NCBI RefSeq assembly: GCF_029392895.1
Contig: NZ_CP114200.1
Span: 4,619,001-4,683,000 of the forward strand
Reading direction: 5' to 3'
Length of the DNA: 64,000 nt
From: Streptomyces sp. 71268
GTDB taxonomy: Bacteria; Actinomycetota; Actinomycetes; Streptomycetales; Streptomycetaceae
Shown: positions 24,103 through 33,695 of the stretch, in pieces
Layout of the letters: every line of letters begins with the position of its first letter
Position numbering within the stretch: the stretch's first letter is position 1
Notes under the pieces: generated by a model
The model's input: only the letters and a program-made list of their open reading frames with translations
Database searches by the model: none
Told to the model about the DNA's origin: nothing
Program-made: the position numbers and the translations under genes

Positions 24103-25662
24103 ATGCCTGACGAGGCCAGATGGCGGGTTGGCGGGTGGCTCGGCCCGTGGCGGGCGGCCACCGTGGAGCAGCGTCGAACGGGTCTGCTCGCGGCGGGTTC
24201 CGCCGTGGTCGGCCTCGCGGTCGCGGCGACCTGCGTGGTCGCGGCCGGTCCCTGGGACTCCGGCCAGCGTACGGCCGAGCGCCAGCGGGCCGCCTCCGGA
24301 GCGCACCCGGGCGACGACGGCCGGCCCGGTCCGGACCCGGCCCGGGCGCCCGACGCGGCCCCCGTGCTCGCCCCGCTCGGCGCGCCCCTCGCGTCGGCGA
24401 ACCCGGACACCGGCGAGCGGTCCGTTCCGGTGCCGACCGGGCCGGGCCTCGCCGACGCGCTCGAACCGCTGCTGCGGGACGACGCGCTCGGGCCGCTGCG
24501 CGCGGGCGCGGTGGTGGACGTGGCGACCGGGCGGCAGCTCTACGGGGCCAAGGCGGGCACCGGCGCCATCCCCGCCTCCACCGTCAAGATCGCCACCGGC
24601 GTGGCCGCGCTGTCCGCCCTCGGCCCAGGCCACCGCCTGACCACCCGCGTCACCGCCGCCCCGGGCGCCCCGGGCCGCATCGTCCTGGTCGGCGGCGGCG
24701 ACCCGACCCTGACCGCCCGGGCCACCCGTGGCCCCGACGGTTCGCACCCCGCCAGCCTGCGCCAGTTGGCCGACGAGACCGCCCGCGCGCTGCGCGCCCG
24801 CGGCGAGCACACGGTCCGGCTCGGCTACGACACCTCGCTGTACGCCGGCACCAGCCGGCACCCGATCCTGCCGAACGAGAACCTCGCCCCCGTCACGGCG
24901 CTCATGGTGGACGAGGGCCGCCGCGACGACTCCGACCGGGGCCCCGCCGACCGGGTGAAGGACCCCGCCGCCGAGGCGGCCCGCACCTTCGCGAAGCTGC
25001 TGCGCGACCGCGGCGTCAAGGTCACCGGCGACCCGCGCCCCACCAGCGACCGCGACAAGGGCGGTGCCAAGGACGCCAAGGGCGGCGCCGGCGGGCCGGG
25101 TCGGACGCTGGCCAGTGTCCGTTCCCAGCCGCTGTCGTCGCTGGTCGAGCGCATGCTGACGTACAGCGACAACGACATCGCCGAGGCCCTGACCCGGCAC
25201 ACCGCCCGTGCCACCGGGCACCCGGCCAGCTTCGCCGGCGGGCGCGCCGCGGTCACCGCCCGGCTCAAGCGGCTCGGCCTGCCCGTGGCCGGCGCCCACC
25301 TCGCCGACGGCAGCGGCCTGGACCGCGCCGACAAGGTCTCGGCCGGCCTGCTGGCCCAGCTCCTGGCGCGGGCGGCCGGCCCGGACCAGCCCGCGCTGCG
25401 CCCGGTGCTGACCGGGCTGCCCGTCGCCGGCTTCACCGGCACGCTGCGCGACCGGTACGGGAAGGAAGCCGTCGGCCGGGGCGTCGTACGGGCCAAGACC
25501 GGCACCCTGTACGGGGTCAACACCCTGGCCGGGACGGTCGTGGACGCCGACGGCCGGCTGCTGACCTTCGCCTTCCTCACCAACGGCAGCACCGACCCGG
25601 CCGCCGCCCAGCGCGTGCTCGACCGGCTGGCCTCGGCGGTGGCCAACTGCGGCTGCCGCTGA
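24103..25662 (+). CDS. dacB: D-alanyl-D-alanine carboxypeptidase/endopeptidase (S13, PBP4 type)
   Basis: The 519-aa penicillin-binding protein trims peptidoglycan stem peptides outside the membrane. Active-site motifs are S159-T-V-K162, S355-D-N357 and K465-T-G467. It has a signal-anchor (GLLAAGSAVVGLAVAATCVVAAG, read in parts, residues about 27-49). A Pro/Asp-rich linker of about 50 residues precedes the enzyme domain. ATG 24103 follows GAAAGGGG at 11 bases; GTG 24058 is a poorer option. The DUF2342 gene follows after about 200 bases in the same direction. Confidence 0.93.
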   Translation: MPDEARWRVGGWLGPWRAATVEQRRTGLLAAGSAVVGLAVAATCVVAAGPWDSGQRTAERQRAASGAHPGDDGRPGPDPARAPDAAPVLAPLGAPLASANPDTGERSVPVPTGPGLADALEPLLRDDALGPLRAGAVVDVATGRQLYGAKAGTGAIPASTVKIATGVAALSALGPGHRLTTRVTAAPGAPGRIVLVGGGDPTLTARATRGPDGSHPASLRQLADETARALRARGEHTVRLGYDTSLYAGTSRHPILPNENLAPVTALMVDEGRRDDSDRGPADRVKDPAAEAARTFAKLLRDRGVKVTGDPRPTSDRDKGGAKDAKGGAGGPGRTLASVRSQPLSSLVERMLTYSDNDIAEALTRHTARATGHPASFAGGRAAVTARLKRLGLPVAGAHLADGSGLDRADKVSAGLLAQLLARAAGPDQPALRPVLTGLPVAGFTGTLRDRYGKEAVGRGVVRAKTGTLYGVNTLAGTVVDADGRLLTFAFLTNGSTDPAAAQRVLDRLASAVANCGCR

Positions 25663-25866
25663 GTCGGGCGGCCGTCGGGCCATCCCGCCGGCTCCCGGAG
25701 CGGGCCGGCCGGGACGAGCGGCCGGGACGGGTGGCCGGACAGGTCGGCGCGGGCGGTCGGGGCGCAGGCCACGCGGGGTGGCGGGGCCGGCCGCCGGGAT
25801 GTCCGCCAGCCGAGCGGAAACATCGTTCGCTACCCCACATCGGGGAGGCCCACGTACCGTGAAGCC

Positions 25867-27006
25867 ATGACGAGCATCGGTGGTGTCGAGATGGTCGACT
25901 GGAATCTCGCGATGGCGACCGCCATCCGGTTCGCGCGGTCGGGTCCCGAGGTGAGCCAGGACGAGGCGCGGGCGGCGGTCCAGGAGCTGCGCCGGCACGC
26001 CAAGGCGTCGGAGGAGCACGTACGCGCGTTCACCCGGATGGCGCCGGCCGGCGGCGAGTTCGCGGACACGCCGGTCCTGGTCGTGGACCGGGCGGGCTGG
26101 GTGCGGGCGAACGTCGCCGGGTTCCGCGCCGTGCTCGGGCCACTGCTCGACAAGATGCGGTCCCGCCGCTCCGCCAGCCCGGGCGGGGCCGTGCTCGGCG
26201 CGGTCGGCGGCAAGGTGACCGGCGTCGAGCTGGGGATGCTGCTCTCCTTCCTCTCCTCCCGGGTGCTCGGCCAGTACGAGACGTTCGCGCCGGCCAGCCG
26301 CGACCTGCCGGGCGGCACCGGCGGTGGCCAGTTGCTGCTCGTCGCGCCCAACATCGTGCACGTCGAGCGGGAGCTGGACGTGGACCCGCACGACTTCCGG
26401 CTCTGGGTGTGCCTGCACGAGGAGACGCACCGCACCCAGTTCACGGCCGTGCCCTGGCTGCGCGATCACCTGGAGTCCGAGATCCAGGCGTTCCTCGGCG
26501 AGACCGACGTCGACCCGGCCACCCTCCTGGAGCGGCTGCGCGAGGCCGCCCAGTCGCTGACCGGGAACCGCCCCGAGCACCCCGACGGTGGCCCGGTCGA
26601 GCGCGGTGGGCGCAGCATCGTGGAGCTGGTGCAGACCCCCACCCAGCGCGAGATCCTGGCGCGGCTCACGGCCGTGATGTCGCTGCTCGAAGGGCACGCG
26701 GACTTCGTCATGGACGGCGTGGGCCCCTCGGTCGTGCCCTCCGTCGCGGAGATCAGGGAGAAGTTCCAGAAGCGCCGGGCCAGCGGCGCCGGCCGGCTCG
26801 ACCAGGCGCTGCGCAAGCTGCTCGGCCTCGACGCGAAGCTGCGGCAGTACCGGGACGGGGAGCGGTTCGTACGGGCCGTGGTGGGCGAGGTCGGCATGGA
26901 CGGCTTCAACCGCGTCTGGACGTCCCCGAACACCCTCCCGACCAAGGCCGAGATCCACAAACCGGCGGACTGGGTCGCGAGGGTGCACCGTAAGGCAGAG
27001 TCGTAG
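25867..27006 (+). CDS. Zinc-dependent metalloprotease, DUF2342 family
   Basis: The 379-aa protein contains H184-E-E-T-H188 (LHEETHRTQFTAVPWL), a zincin-type HExxH motif, within the DUF2342 region. This family was once labelled an F420-biosynthesis-associated protein and is conserved next to dacB and tilS across Actinobacteria. Substrate and role are unproven. Gly/Pro-rich loops (SPGGAVLGAVGGKVTGVE) are family features. ATG 25867 has only weak TGAAGCC upstream. Synteny with tilS-hpt-ftsH supports correct assignment. Confidence 0.88.
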   Translation: MTSIGGVEMVDWNLAMATAIRFARSGPEVSQDEARAAVQELRRHAKASEEHVRAFTRMAPAGGEFADTPVLVVDRAGWVRANVAGFRAVLGPLLDKMRSRRSASPGGAVLGAVGGKVTGVELGMLLSFLSSRVLGQYETFAPASRDLPGGTGGGQLLLVAPNIVHVERELDVDPHDFRLWVCLHEETHRTQFTAVPWLRDHLESEIQAFLGETDVDPATLLERLREAAQSLTGNRPEHPDGGPVERGGRSIVELVQTPTQREILARLTAVMSLLEGHADFVMDGVGPSVVPSVAEIREKFQKRRASGAGRLDQALRKLLGLDAKLRQYRDGERFVRAVVGEVGMDGFNRVWTSPNTLPTKAEIHKPADWVARVHRKAES

Positions 27007-27187
27007 GGCACGCACGCCAGGAGGCAGGTGAACGACCACTTCATCACTCGTCTGAGGGACCCTCGGCAACGGGTAGGCGTGCGATGCTCGGGTAACAGCT
27101 CGGCTCTGTCACCATCTACATACTTAGCGTGACTGGAGCCTCATCTGGCTCCCGAGGCACCCCCCGATTGAAAGATGGGAAACGGAC

Positions 27188-28612
27188 ATGGGTCCCCATC
27201 CAGCGGTCGCCGCGATACGCCTGGCGGTTCGCCGCGTACTCCAAGACGTCCTCGCCGACATCAACTCCCCCTCATCCCCCTCATCCCTCCCCGCCCCGCC
27301 CGCTCCCGCGGCGCCCGTGGCTCCCCCCTCGCCCCCCGCCGCCCGCGGCTCCGAGACCGCCCGCGGCGGCGCCGCCCGCAGTGTCGTACCCGCGCCCGGC
27401 GGCTCCCCGCTGGACACCGCGGCCGACCCGCGCCCGCTGATCCTCGTCGCCTGCTCCGGCGGCGCCGACTCCATGGCGCTCGCCTCCGCCCTCGCCTTCG
27501 AGGCCCCGAAGCTGGGGCTGCGGGCCGGCGGCGTCACCGTCGACCACGGGCTGCAACCGGGCTCCGACGCGCGCGCCGTCGAGGTCTGCGAGCGGCTGCG
27601 CGCGCTGGGTCTGGACCCCGTCGAGTCCATCGCCGTGGCCGTCGGCCGCGACGGCGGCCCCGAGGCGGCCGCCCGCGACGCCCGGTACGGGGCGCTCGAC
27701 CACGCCGCGGAGCGGTACGGCGCCCGCGCCGTCCTGCTCGGCCACACCCGCGACGACCAGGCCGAAACGGTGCTGCTCGGGCTCGCCCGCGGCTCGGGCA
27801 CCCGCTCGCTGTCCGGCATGGCCGTCGTCTCCGGCGAGGGCGGCCGCTACCGCCGCCCGTTCCTGCACCTCGACCGGCAGACCGCCCGCCGGGCGTGCCT
27901 GGCCCAGTCGCTGCCGGTGTGGGACGACCCGCACAACGCCGACCCGGCGTTCACCCGCTCCCGGGTGCGCCACGAGGCGCTGCCGATGCTGGAGAAGGCG
28001 CTCGGCAAGGGCGTCGTCGAGGCCCTGGCCCGCACGGCGCAGCTCTCCCGCGACGACGCGGACGCCCTGGACGCCTGGGCCGCCGAGGCGGAGGCCGTCG
28101 CCCGCGCCGCCCGCCCCGTCCCCAAGGACCGCGCGACGGTCCCCACCCGCCCCACCGCCCCCTCCCACCCGACCCCCCGCCCCGCGTCCGCGCCCCCCGG
28201 CGCCCGCGCCGCCGTACGCCCCACCGCCGACGCCCCCGCCGGCGGACCGTCCCCCGTACCGTCCGTGGCGCCTCCCGTCGACGCGGCCCCCGCCGCCGGC
28301 GCGTCCCCGGCCTCCCCCACGGGCTCCGTCGGCTCCCTCACCCGCTCCCGGCCGAGCGCCGCCGCGGAGCCCTGTGACGTCATCGATTCGCTCGACACCG
28401 CCGCGCTGCGCGACCTGCCGGCCGCCGTGCGCCGCAGGGTGCTCCGCCGGGTGGCCATCGCAGCCGGCTCACCTGCGGGTTCGCTCTTCGCCCGGCACAT
28501 CGAGGAGGTGGACCGACTGATCACCAGTTGGCACGGTCAGCGCGCCATCAACCTGCCCGGCCGCATCGAGGTGCTCAGGCAGGGTGGCAGACTGGTCATC
28601 CGGCAGGGCTGA
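27188..28612 (+). CDS. tilS: tRNA(Ile)-lysidine synthetase
   Basis: The 474-aa protein converts C34 of the CAU anticodon of tRNA-Ile2 into lysidine using ATP. The PP-loop SGGADS is at residues 90-95, followed by [14 protein letters not shown] and [20 protein letters not shown], both diagnostic. Two low-complexity Pro/Ala inserts stand out: residues about 27-80 before the PP-loop and about 306-395 in the C-terminal part. They are far longer than in most homologues. ATG 27188 follows GGGAAACGGAC. hpt follows after 44 bases, the usual tilS-hpt pair. Confidence 0.93.
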   Translation: MGPHPAVAAIRLAVRRVLQDVLADINSPSSPSSLPAPPAPAAPVAPPSPPAARGSETARGGAARSVVPAPGGSPLDTAADPRPLILVACSGGADSMALASALAFEAPKLGLRAGGVTVDHGLQPGSDARAVEVCERLRALGLDPVESIAVAVGRDGGPEAAARDARYGALDHAAERYGARAVLLGHTRDDQAETVLLGLARGSGTRSLSGMAVVSGEGGRYRRPFLHLDRQTARRACLAQSLPVWDDPHNADPAFTRSRVRHEALPMLEKALGKGVVEALARTAQLSRDDADALDAWAAEAEAVARAARPVPKDRATVPTRPTAPSHPTPRPASAPPGARAAVRPTADAPAGGPSPVPSVAPPVDAAPAAGASPASPTGSVGSLTRSRPSAAAEPCDVIDSLDTAALRDLPAAVRRRVLRRVAIAAGSPAGSLFARHIEEVDRLITSWHGQRAINLPGRIEVLRQGGRLVIRQG

Positions 28613-28656
28613 TTCGCCCGAGCCTGGTAAGCGTGAACCAAGCGAGAGTGGCGCGG

Positions 28657-29211
28657 GTGGACGACAAGGACATGGGCACCGACCTCCAGTCGGTGCTCAT
28701 CACCAAGGAAGAGATCGACGCGAAGCTGGCCGAGCTGGCGGCCAAGATCGACGCGGAGTACCAGGGCAAGGACCTGTTGATCGTCGGCGTCCTCAAGGGC
28801 GCCGTGATGGTCATGGCCGACCTGGCGCGGGCCCTGTCCACCCCCGTCACGATGGACTGGATGGCGGTGTCCTCGTACGGCGCCGGCACCCAGTCCTCCG
28901 GGGTGGTGCGCATCCTCAAGGACCTGGACACCGACATCGCCGGCCGTGACGTGCTGATCGTCGAGGACATCATCGACTCCGGCCTGACGCTGTCCTGGCT
29001 GCTGTCGAACCTGGGCTCGCGCAACCCGGCCTCGCTCAACGTCGTCACCCTGCTGCGCAAGCCGGAGGCGGCCAAGGTCGACATCGACGTGAAGTGGATC
29101 GGCTTCGACATCCCCAACGAGTTCGTCGTGGGATACGGCCTCGACTACGCGGAGAAGTACCGCAACCTGCCCTTCGTGGGCACTTTGGCACCGCACGTCT
29201 ACGGCGGTTGA
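28657..29211 (+). CDS. hpt: Hypoxanthine phosphoribosyltransferase
   Basis: The 184-aa purine salvage enzyme joins hypoxanthine or guanine to PRPP. The PRPP-binding motif [17 protein letters not shown] (residues about 97-113) and [17 protein letters not shown] are clear. GTG 28657 was chosen; GTG 28648 and ATG 28672 are in frame and also possible, with only N-terminal differences. It follows tilS and precedes ftsH, the conserved order in many Gram-positive bacteria. Confidence 0.95.
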   Translation: MDDKDMGTDLQSVLITKEEIDAKLAELAAKIDAEYQGKDLLIVGVLKGAVMVMADLARALSTPVTMDWMAVSSYGAGTQSSGVVRILKDLDTDIAGRDVLIVEDIIDSGLTLSWLLSNLGSRNPASLNVVTLLRKPEAAKVDIDVKWIGFDIPNEFVVGYGLDYAEKYRNLPFVGTLAPHVYGG

Positions 29212-29235
29212 CCGGCCGGCCCCCGGCCCCGGGCC

Positions 29236-29266
29236 ACGGTGGGAACCGGGCACCGTTTCCCACCGT
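29236..29266 (+). terminator. Hairpin between hpt and ftsH
   Basis: ACGGTGGGAA (29236-29245) and TTCCCACCGT (29257-29266) are exact complements with an 11-nt loop, 25 bases after the hpt stop. ftsH then needs its own promoter in 29267-29415. Confidence 0.65.
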
Positions 29267-29415
29267 TGAAGCAGGGGAAGGCCATTTCGTTAACCGCCCG
29301 TGGCGGCGCCTGGTGACGATGCTGGGGTACCGTCCGAAGGTCAGTCTTTTCAGACCGAGTAAAACACCGCACGCACAAGCAGCTCTCGCGAGAGGGTTCC
29401 GTGCCTCACTGTGGC

Positions 29416-29442
29416 AGGAGGGACGGGGCGATTCCGCCCCGT
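29416..29442 (+). promoter_or_regulatory. Shine-Dalgarno plus hairpin before the ftsH start
   Basis: AGGAGGGA (29416-29423) is a strong ribosome binding site but lies 24 bases from the ATG at 29447. The intervening ACGGGGCG (29423-29430) and CGCCCCGT (29435-29442) form an 8-bp stem with loop ATTC. Folded out, this brings the site to about 4-5 bases from the start codon. Confidence 0.6.
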
Positions 29443-29446
29443 ATGG

Positions 29447-31474
29447 ATGGACGTGAAGCGCTACTTCCGTGGGCCGGTCATGTGGATCGTGCTGGCCGTC
29501 CTCGCCGTGGTCGTGTTGATGCAGGTCGTCGGTTCGTCCGGCGGCTACAAGTCGGTGGACACCAGCGAGGTCGTCAATGCGATCGACAAGAACCGAGTCA
29601 AATCCGCAGAGCTGACGACCGGCGACGAGCACAAGATCAAGATCCAGCTGAAGGACGGCGAGGACGAGATCTCGGGCAGCCGGAAGCTGCAGGCCAACTA
29701 CATCGGTGACCAGGGCGTCCGGATCGCCACGACGCTTCAGGCCAACGCCGAGAAGGACCAGATCCCCGACGGGTACACGGTCTCCCAGTCGAAGCAGAAT
29801 CCGTTTATCGGCATCCTGCTGTCGCTGCTTCCCTTCGTGCTGATCGTCGTCGTCTTCCTGTTCCTGATGAACCAGATGCAGGGCGGCGGCTCCCGGGTCA
29901 TGAACTTCGGGAAGTCCAAGGCCAAGCTGATCACCAAGGACACCCCGAAGACGACGTTCGCCGACGTCGCCGGGTCCGACGAGGCGGTCGAGGAACTCCA
30001 CGAGATCAAGGAGTTCCTGCAGGAGCCCGCGAAGTTCCAGGCCGTCGGCGCCAAGATCCCCAAGGGTGTGCTGCTGTACGGCCCCCCCGGCACCGGCAAG
30101 ACGCTCCTCGCGCGCGCCGTCGCCGGTGAGGCGGGCGTGCCGTTCTACTCGATCTCCGGTTCCGACTTCGTCGAGATGTTCGTCGGTGTCGGCGCCTCCC
30201 GCGTCCGCGACCTGTTCGAGCAGGCCAAGGCGAACGCCCCGGCCATCGTCTTCGTGGACGAGATCGACGCCGTGGGCCGGCACCGTGGCGCCGGCATGGG
30301 CGGTGGCCACGACGAGCGCGAGCAGACGCTGAACCAGCTCCTGGTGGAGATGGACGGCTTCGACGTCAAGGGCGGCGTCATCCTGATCGCCGCGACCAAC
30401 CGGCCCGACATCCTCGACCCCGCGCTGCTGCGCCCCGGCCGCTTCGACCGGCAGATCGCCGTGGACCGGCCGGACATGCAGGGCCGTCTGGAGATCCTCA
30501 AGGTCCACCAGAAGGGCAAGCCGGTCGCCCCGGACGTCGACCTGCAGGCCGTCGCCCGCCGCACCCCCGGCTTCACCGGCGCCGACCTGTCGAACGTGCT
30601 GAACGAGGCGGCGCTGCTGACCGCCCGCAGCGACAAGAAGCTGCTCGACAACCACGCCCTGGACGAGGCCATCGACCGCGTCGTGGCCGGCCCGCAGAAG
30701 CGGACCCGGATCATGAGCGACAAGGAGAAGAAGACCACCGCGTACCACGAGGGCGGGCACGCCCTGGTCGCGGCGGCGTCGCCGAACAGCGACCCGGTGC
30801 ACAAGGTCACCATCCTCTCCCGTGGCCGCGCCCTCGGATACACGATGGTGCTGCCGGAGGACGACAAGTACTCCACCTCGCGCAACGAGATGCTCGACCA
30901 GCTCGCGTACATGATGGGCGGGCGCGCGGCGGAGGAGCTGGTCTTCCACGACCCGACCACCGGCGCCTCCGACGACATCGACAAGGCGACCCGCACCGCC
31001 CGCGCGATGGTCACGCAGTACGGCATGACCGAGCGGCTCGGCGCGATCAAGTTCGGCTCCGACAACTCCGAGCCGTTCCTCGGCCGCGACATGTCGCACC
31101 AGCGTGACTACTCGGAAGAGGTCGCCGCGCTGGTCGACGAAGAGGTCAAGAAGCTCATCGAGAACGCGCACAACGAGGCGTGGGAGATCCTGGTCGAGAA
31201 CCGGGACGTGCTCGACAACCTCGTGCTCGCCCTCCTTGAGAAGGAGACCCTGAACAAGGAGGAGCTGGCGGAGATCTTCTCCACGGTCGTCAAGCGCCCG
31301 CTCCGCCCGGCCTGGACCGGCTCCTCGCGGCGCACGCCGTCGACCCGGCCGCCGGTGCTCTCGCCCCGCGAGCTGGCCCCGGCCAACGGCACCGCGTCCG
31401 CGACCCTGGCCAAGGGCGGCACGTCCGAGGACTCGCCGGAACTCCAGGACGAGCCGCCGCGCGGCGACGCCTGA
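29447..31474 (+). CDS. ftsH: ATP-dependent zinc metalloprotease FtsH
   Basis: The 675-aa membrane protease degrades misassembled membrane and short-lived regulatory proteins. It has two membrane segments (about 11-29 and 120-140), AAA Walker A GPPGTGKT (212-219), Walker [15 protein letters not shown] region [21 protein letters not shown] (in parts) and zinc site H434-E-G-G-H438. The C-terminal 65 residues after [13 protein letters not shown] are Pro/Ser-rich, as in other streptomycetes. ATG 29447 gives the conserved [13 protein letters not shown]; a GTG at 29411 would add 12 residues encoded by the hairpin region. A strong terminator (31595-31632) separates it from folE. Confidence 0.96.
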   Translation: MDVKRYFRGPVMWIVLAVLAVVVLMQVVGSSGGYKSVDTSEVVNAIDKNRVKSAELTTGDEHKIKIQLKDGEDEISGSRKLQANYIGDQGVRIATTLQANAEKDQIPDGYTVSQSKQNPFIGILLSLLPFVLIVVVFLFLMNQMQGGGSRVMNFGKSKAKLITKDTPKTTFADVAGSDEAVEELHEIKEFLQEPAKFQAVGAKIPKGVLLYGPPGTGKTLLARAVAGEAGVPFYSISGSDFVEMFVGVGASRVRDLFEQAKANAPAIVFVDEIDAVGRHRGAGMGGGHDEREQTLNQLLVEMDGFDVKGGVILIAATNRPDILDPALLRPGRFDRQIAVDRPDMQGRLEILKVHQKGKPVAPDVDLQAVARRTPGFTGADLSNVLNEAALLTARSDKKLLDNHALDEAIDRVVAGPQKRTRIMSDKEKKTTAYHEGGHALVAAASPNSDPVHKVTILSRGRALGYTMVLPEDDKYSTSRNEMLDQLAYMMGGRAAEELVFHDPTTGASDDIDKATRTARAMVTQYGMTERLGAIKFGSDNSEPFLGRDMSHQRDYSEEVAALVDEEVKKLIENAHNEAWEILVENRDVLDNLVLALLEKETLNKEELAEIFSTVVKRPLRPAWTGSSRRTPSTRPPVLSPRELAPANGTASATLAKGGTSEDSPELQDEPPRGDA

Positions 31475-31594
31475 TCCACCGGATCGCACCGCCCGGGCGG
31501 TGCCCGTGGCGGTCGGGTCCGGGAGCCCGCGCCAGGCTCGCGGACCGGGTGGCGTTCGTCACGATGACGGGCGGCGCCCATGGCCCGGAATGTA

Positions 31595-31632
31595 GGCCGC
31601 GCCCCCCAGGTTCTAGCCTGGGGGGCGCGGCC
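31595..31632 (+). terminator. Strong terminator between ftsH and folE
   Basis: GGCCGCGCCCCCCAGG (31595-31610) and CCTGGGGGGCGCGGCC (31617-31632) form a perfect 16-bp stem with loop TTCTAG, followed by TTT. Confidence 0.88.
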
Positions 31633-31727
31633 TTTGGCGCGGGATGCGCGGGTGAGTCCCGCGTGCGGCTGTACGGCTGTACGGCTGGATGGAGTCGGCA
31701 GCACGAGCGAGGAACGAGGCAACGCCC

Positions 31728-32333
31728 ATGACCGACCCGGTCACCCTGGACGGCGAGAGCACCATCGGCGAGTTCGATGAGAAGCGCGCCGAGAACGCGA
31801 TTCGCGAGCTGTTGATCGCCGTCGGCGAGGACCCGGACCGGGAGGGGTTGCGGGAGACGCCGGGGCGGGTGGCCCGGGCGTACCGGGAGATATTCGCCGG
31901 CCTGTGGCAGGAGCCCCAGGACGTGCTGACCACGACCTTCGACCTGGGCCACGACGAGATGGTGCTGGTCAAGGACATCGAGGTGTTCAGCACCTGCGAG
32001 CACCACCTGGTCCCCTTCCGTGGCGTGGCGCACGTGGGGTACATCCCCTCCAGCGACGGCAAGATCACCGGGCTGTCCAAGCTGGCCCGGCTGGTGGACG
32101 TCTTCGCGCGCCGCCCGCAGGTCCAGGAGCGGCTCACCACGCAGATCGCGGACTCGCTGATGCGGATACTGGAGCCGCGCGGGGTGATCGTCGTCATCGA
32201 GTGCGAGCACATGTGCATGTCGATGCGCGGCATCCGCAAGCCGGGCGCCAAGACGCTGACCTCCGCCGTCCGTGGCCAACTGCGCGACTCGGCCACCCGC
32301 TCCGAGGCGATGAGCCTGATCATCGGCCGCTAG
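31728..32333 (+). CDS. folE: GTP cyclohydrolase I
   Basis: The 201-aa enzyme turns GTP into dihydroneopterin triphosphate, the first step of folate synthesis. Zinc and active-site segments are present: [44 protein letters not shown] (in parts) and [21 protein letters not shown] (in parts). ATG 31728 ([11 protein letters not shown]) follows GAGGCAACG. Later steps of the pathway lie just downstream: folP (35643), folB (37655) and folK (38011). Confidence 0.96.
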   Translation: MTDPVTLDGESTIGEFDEKRAENAIRELLIAVGEDPDREGLRETPGRVARAYREIFAGLWQEPQDVLTTTFDLGHDEMVLVKDIEVFSTCEHHLVPFRGVAHVGYIPSSDGKITGLSKLARLVDVFARRPQVQERLTTQIADSLMRILEPRGVIVVIECEHMCMSMRGIRKPGAKTLTSAVRGQLRDSATRSEAMSLIIGR

Positions 32334-32339
32334 CCGGAC

Positions 32340-32400
32340 CCGGCCCCCGCCGCCGGGGGCCGGTGTGTCGCGCGGCGCCGCGCCGGGGGCCCGGCGCGGC
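32340..32400. terminator. Two tandem hairpins between folE and the esterase gene
   Basis: Hairpin 1: CCGGCCCCCG (32340-32349) with CGGGGGCCGG (32354-32363). Hairpin 2: GCCGCGCCGGG (32377-32387) with CCCGGCGCGGC (32390-32400). They lie between convergent genes. Confidence 0.65.
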
Positions 32401-32408
32401 GCGGGGCG

Positions 32409-33551
32409 TCAGGTGGCGGGGGAGGCGGGGGCCACCAGGCGGCTGCCCATCCAGGTGAGGGTGGGGGCGACCTCGCGGCGCCAGGTGTTGAAGTTGTGGC
32501 CGCCGCTCTCCAGCAGGATCGAGGAGATCCGGGTCGGCTCGCCGGCCGCGTTCAACCGCTTGACCTTGTCGATGAACCTCAGGGTGTCCTTGTAGTTGTG
32601 CTCGCCCTTCTTGCTGCTGGTGACCAGCAGGGACACCGGGGGCGCGGGCTTGTGGTCGAGCCGCCACATCAGGTCGTTCTCGCGCTTGAGCTGCTTGCTG
32701 CCGCCGAACAGGTCGCCGGTGGTGCGGTCGATGGGCGCCTCGTACGAGGGGGAGAGGCCGGCCCCGGCCGAGAACGCCTTCGGGTGGCGCATGGTCATCT
32801 TCAGCGCGCAGTAGCCGCCGGTCGAGTTGCCGATGACGCCCCAGCTCCGCGCGTCCTTGCCGGTGCGGTAGTGCGCCGATATCGCGTGCGGCAGGTCCTT
32901 GGTGAAGAAGGTCTCGGTCTGCGGGCCGCGCGGCACGTCCACGCACTCGGTGTCCCGTGGCGGGGCGACCGTCGGCCGCAGCATGACGAGCACCATCGGC
33001 TGCATCTCCTCCCGCTTGACCAGCTTGTGCGCGGTCTGCGGGTACTTCAGGCCGTTGATCAGCGCCTCGGCGGTGCCGGGGTAGCCGGTGAGGACCACGG
33101 TCGCGGGGAAGACGCGGTCGGGCTCGCTGAAGTACTCGGGCGGCAGGTACACGTACGCCGGGCTGGCGATCCGGGAGGTCGGGCCCTGCACGGTGACCCT
33201 CTCGATGCGCCCGCCGACGCTCGGCCGGTCGCCGCCCGGCACGTTGACCTTGCGGGTGCTGATGACCTTGACCCGCTTGTGGGCCGGGGTGTCGTGGTCC
33301 ACGACCACGCCGGGGGTGTCCTCGGTGCCGAAGAGGTCGGCCCACGAGCCGTAGAAGCCGAAGGTCTGGTTGGCGAACAGGCCGATCGCGCAGAACACCG
33401 AGACCTGGGTGGCCAGCAGCGTGCCGACGCGGCCGAGGACGGCCCAGGGGGTACGCCCCGCCAACCGCGGCCACAGCCAGACGGTGGCGGCGAAGAACAG
33501 CACGGCCATGATGACGGCGATCGTCACGACCTTGTTGCTGGTGAGACCCAT
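32409..33551 (-). CDS. Membrane-anchored alpha/beta-hydrolase esterase (esterase D/antigen 85-like)
   Basis: The 380-aa protein has two N-terminal membrane segments (residues about 9-27 and 42-60) and then a putative-esterase domain. The nucleophile elbow is G-N-S243-T-G-G and the catalytic His is H352 in SGGHNFNTW. Domain style (YVYLPPEYF ... FPATVVLTGYPG) resembles antigen 85 and EstD-type acyl transferases/esterases facing outside. It is divergent from an MprF-like gene, suggesting an envelope-lipid function; substrate unknown. ATG 33551 lacks a strong Shine-Dalgarno. Confidence 0.85.
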   Translation of the reverse strand: MGLTSNKVVTIAVIMAVLFFAATVWLWPRLAGRTPWAVLGRVGTLLATQVSVFCAIGLFANQTFGFYGSWADLFGTEDTPGVVVDHDTPAHKRVKVISTRKVNVPGGDRPSVGGRIERVTVQGPTSRIASPAYVYLPPEYFSEPDRVFPATVVLTGYPGTAEALINGLKYPQTAHKLVKREEMQPMVLVMLRPTVAPPRDTECVDVPRGPQTETFFTKDLPHAISAHYRTGKDARSWGVIGNSTGGYCALKMTMRHPKAFSAGAGLSPSYEAPIDRTTGDLFGGSKQLKRENDLMWRLDHKPAPPVSLLVTSSKKGEHNYKDTLRFIDKVKRLNAAGEPTRISSILLESGGHNFNTWRREVAPTLTWMGSRLVAPASPAT

Positions 33552-33695
33552 GGTGAGCTTTCTGACGGGCGACCGGTCACCCGTGCCGCGGAATGAACCC
33601 CGTGCGGTGAATCACCGTCCTAGAGGGCGCGCGATGTGACCAAAGCTGTGAAACAGCGGACAGCAGATCCTCTTGACAGGGGCGACGGGAAGTAC

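Noticed and set aside
24034..27069. A 1,011-codon minus-strand frame opposite dacB and the metalloprotease gene
   Set aside because: No domain and a shadow composition. The plus-strand genes have active-site motifs and family-length products.
27007..27187. Possible tRNA or structured RNA before tilS
   Set aside because: No cloverleaf, T-loop or anticodon arm could be built; only short unrelated stems were seen.
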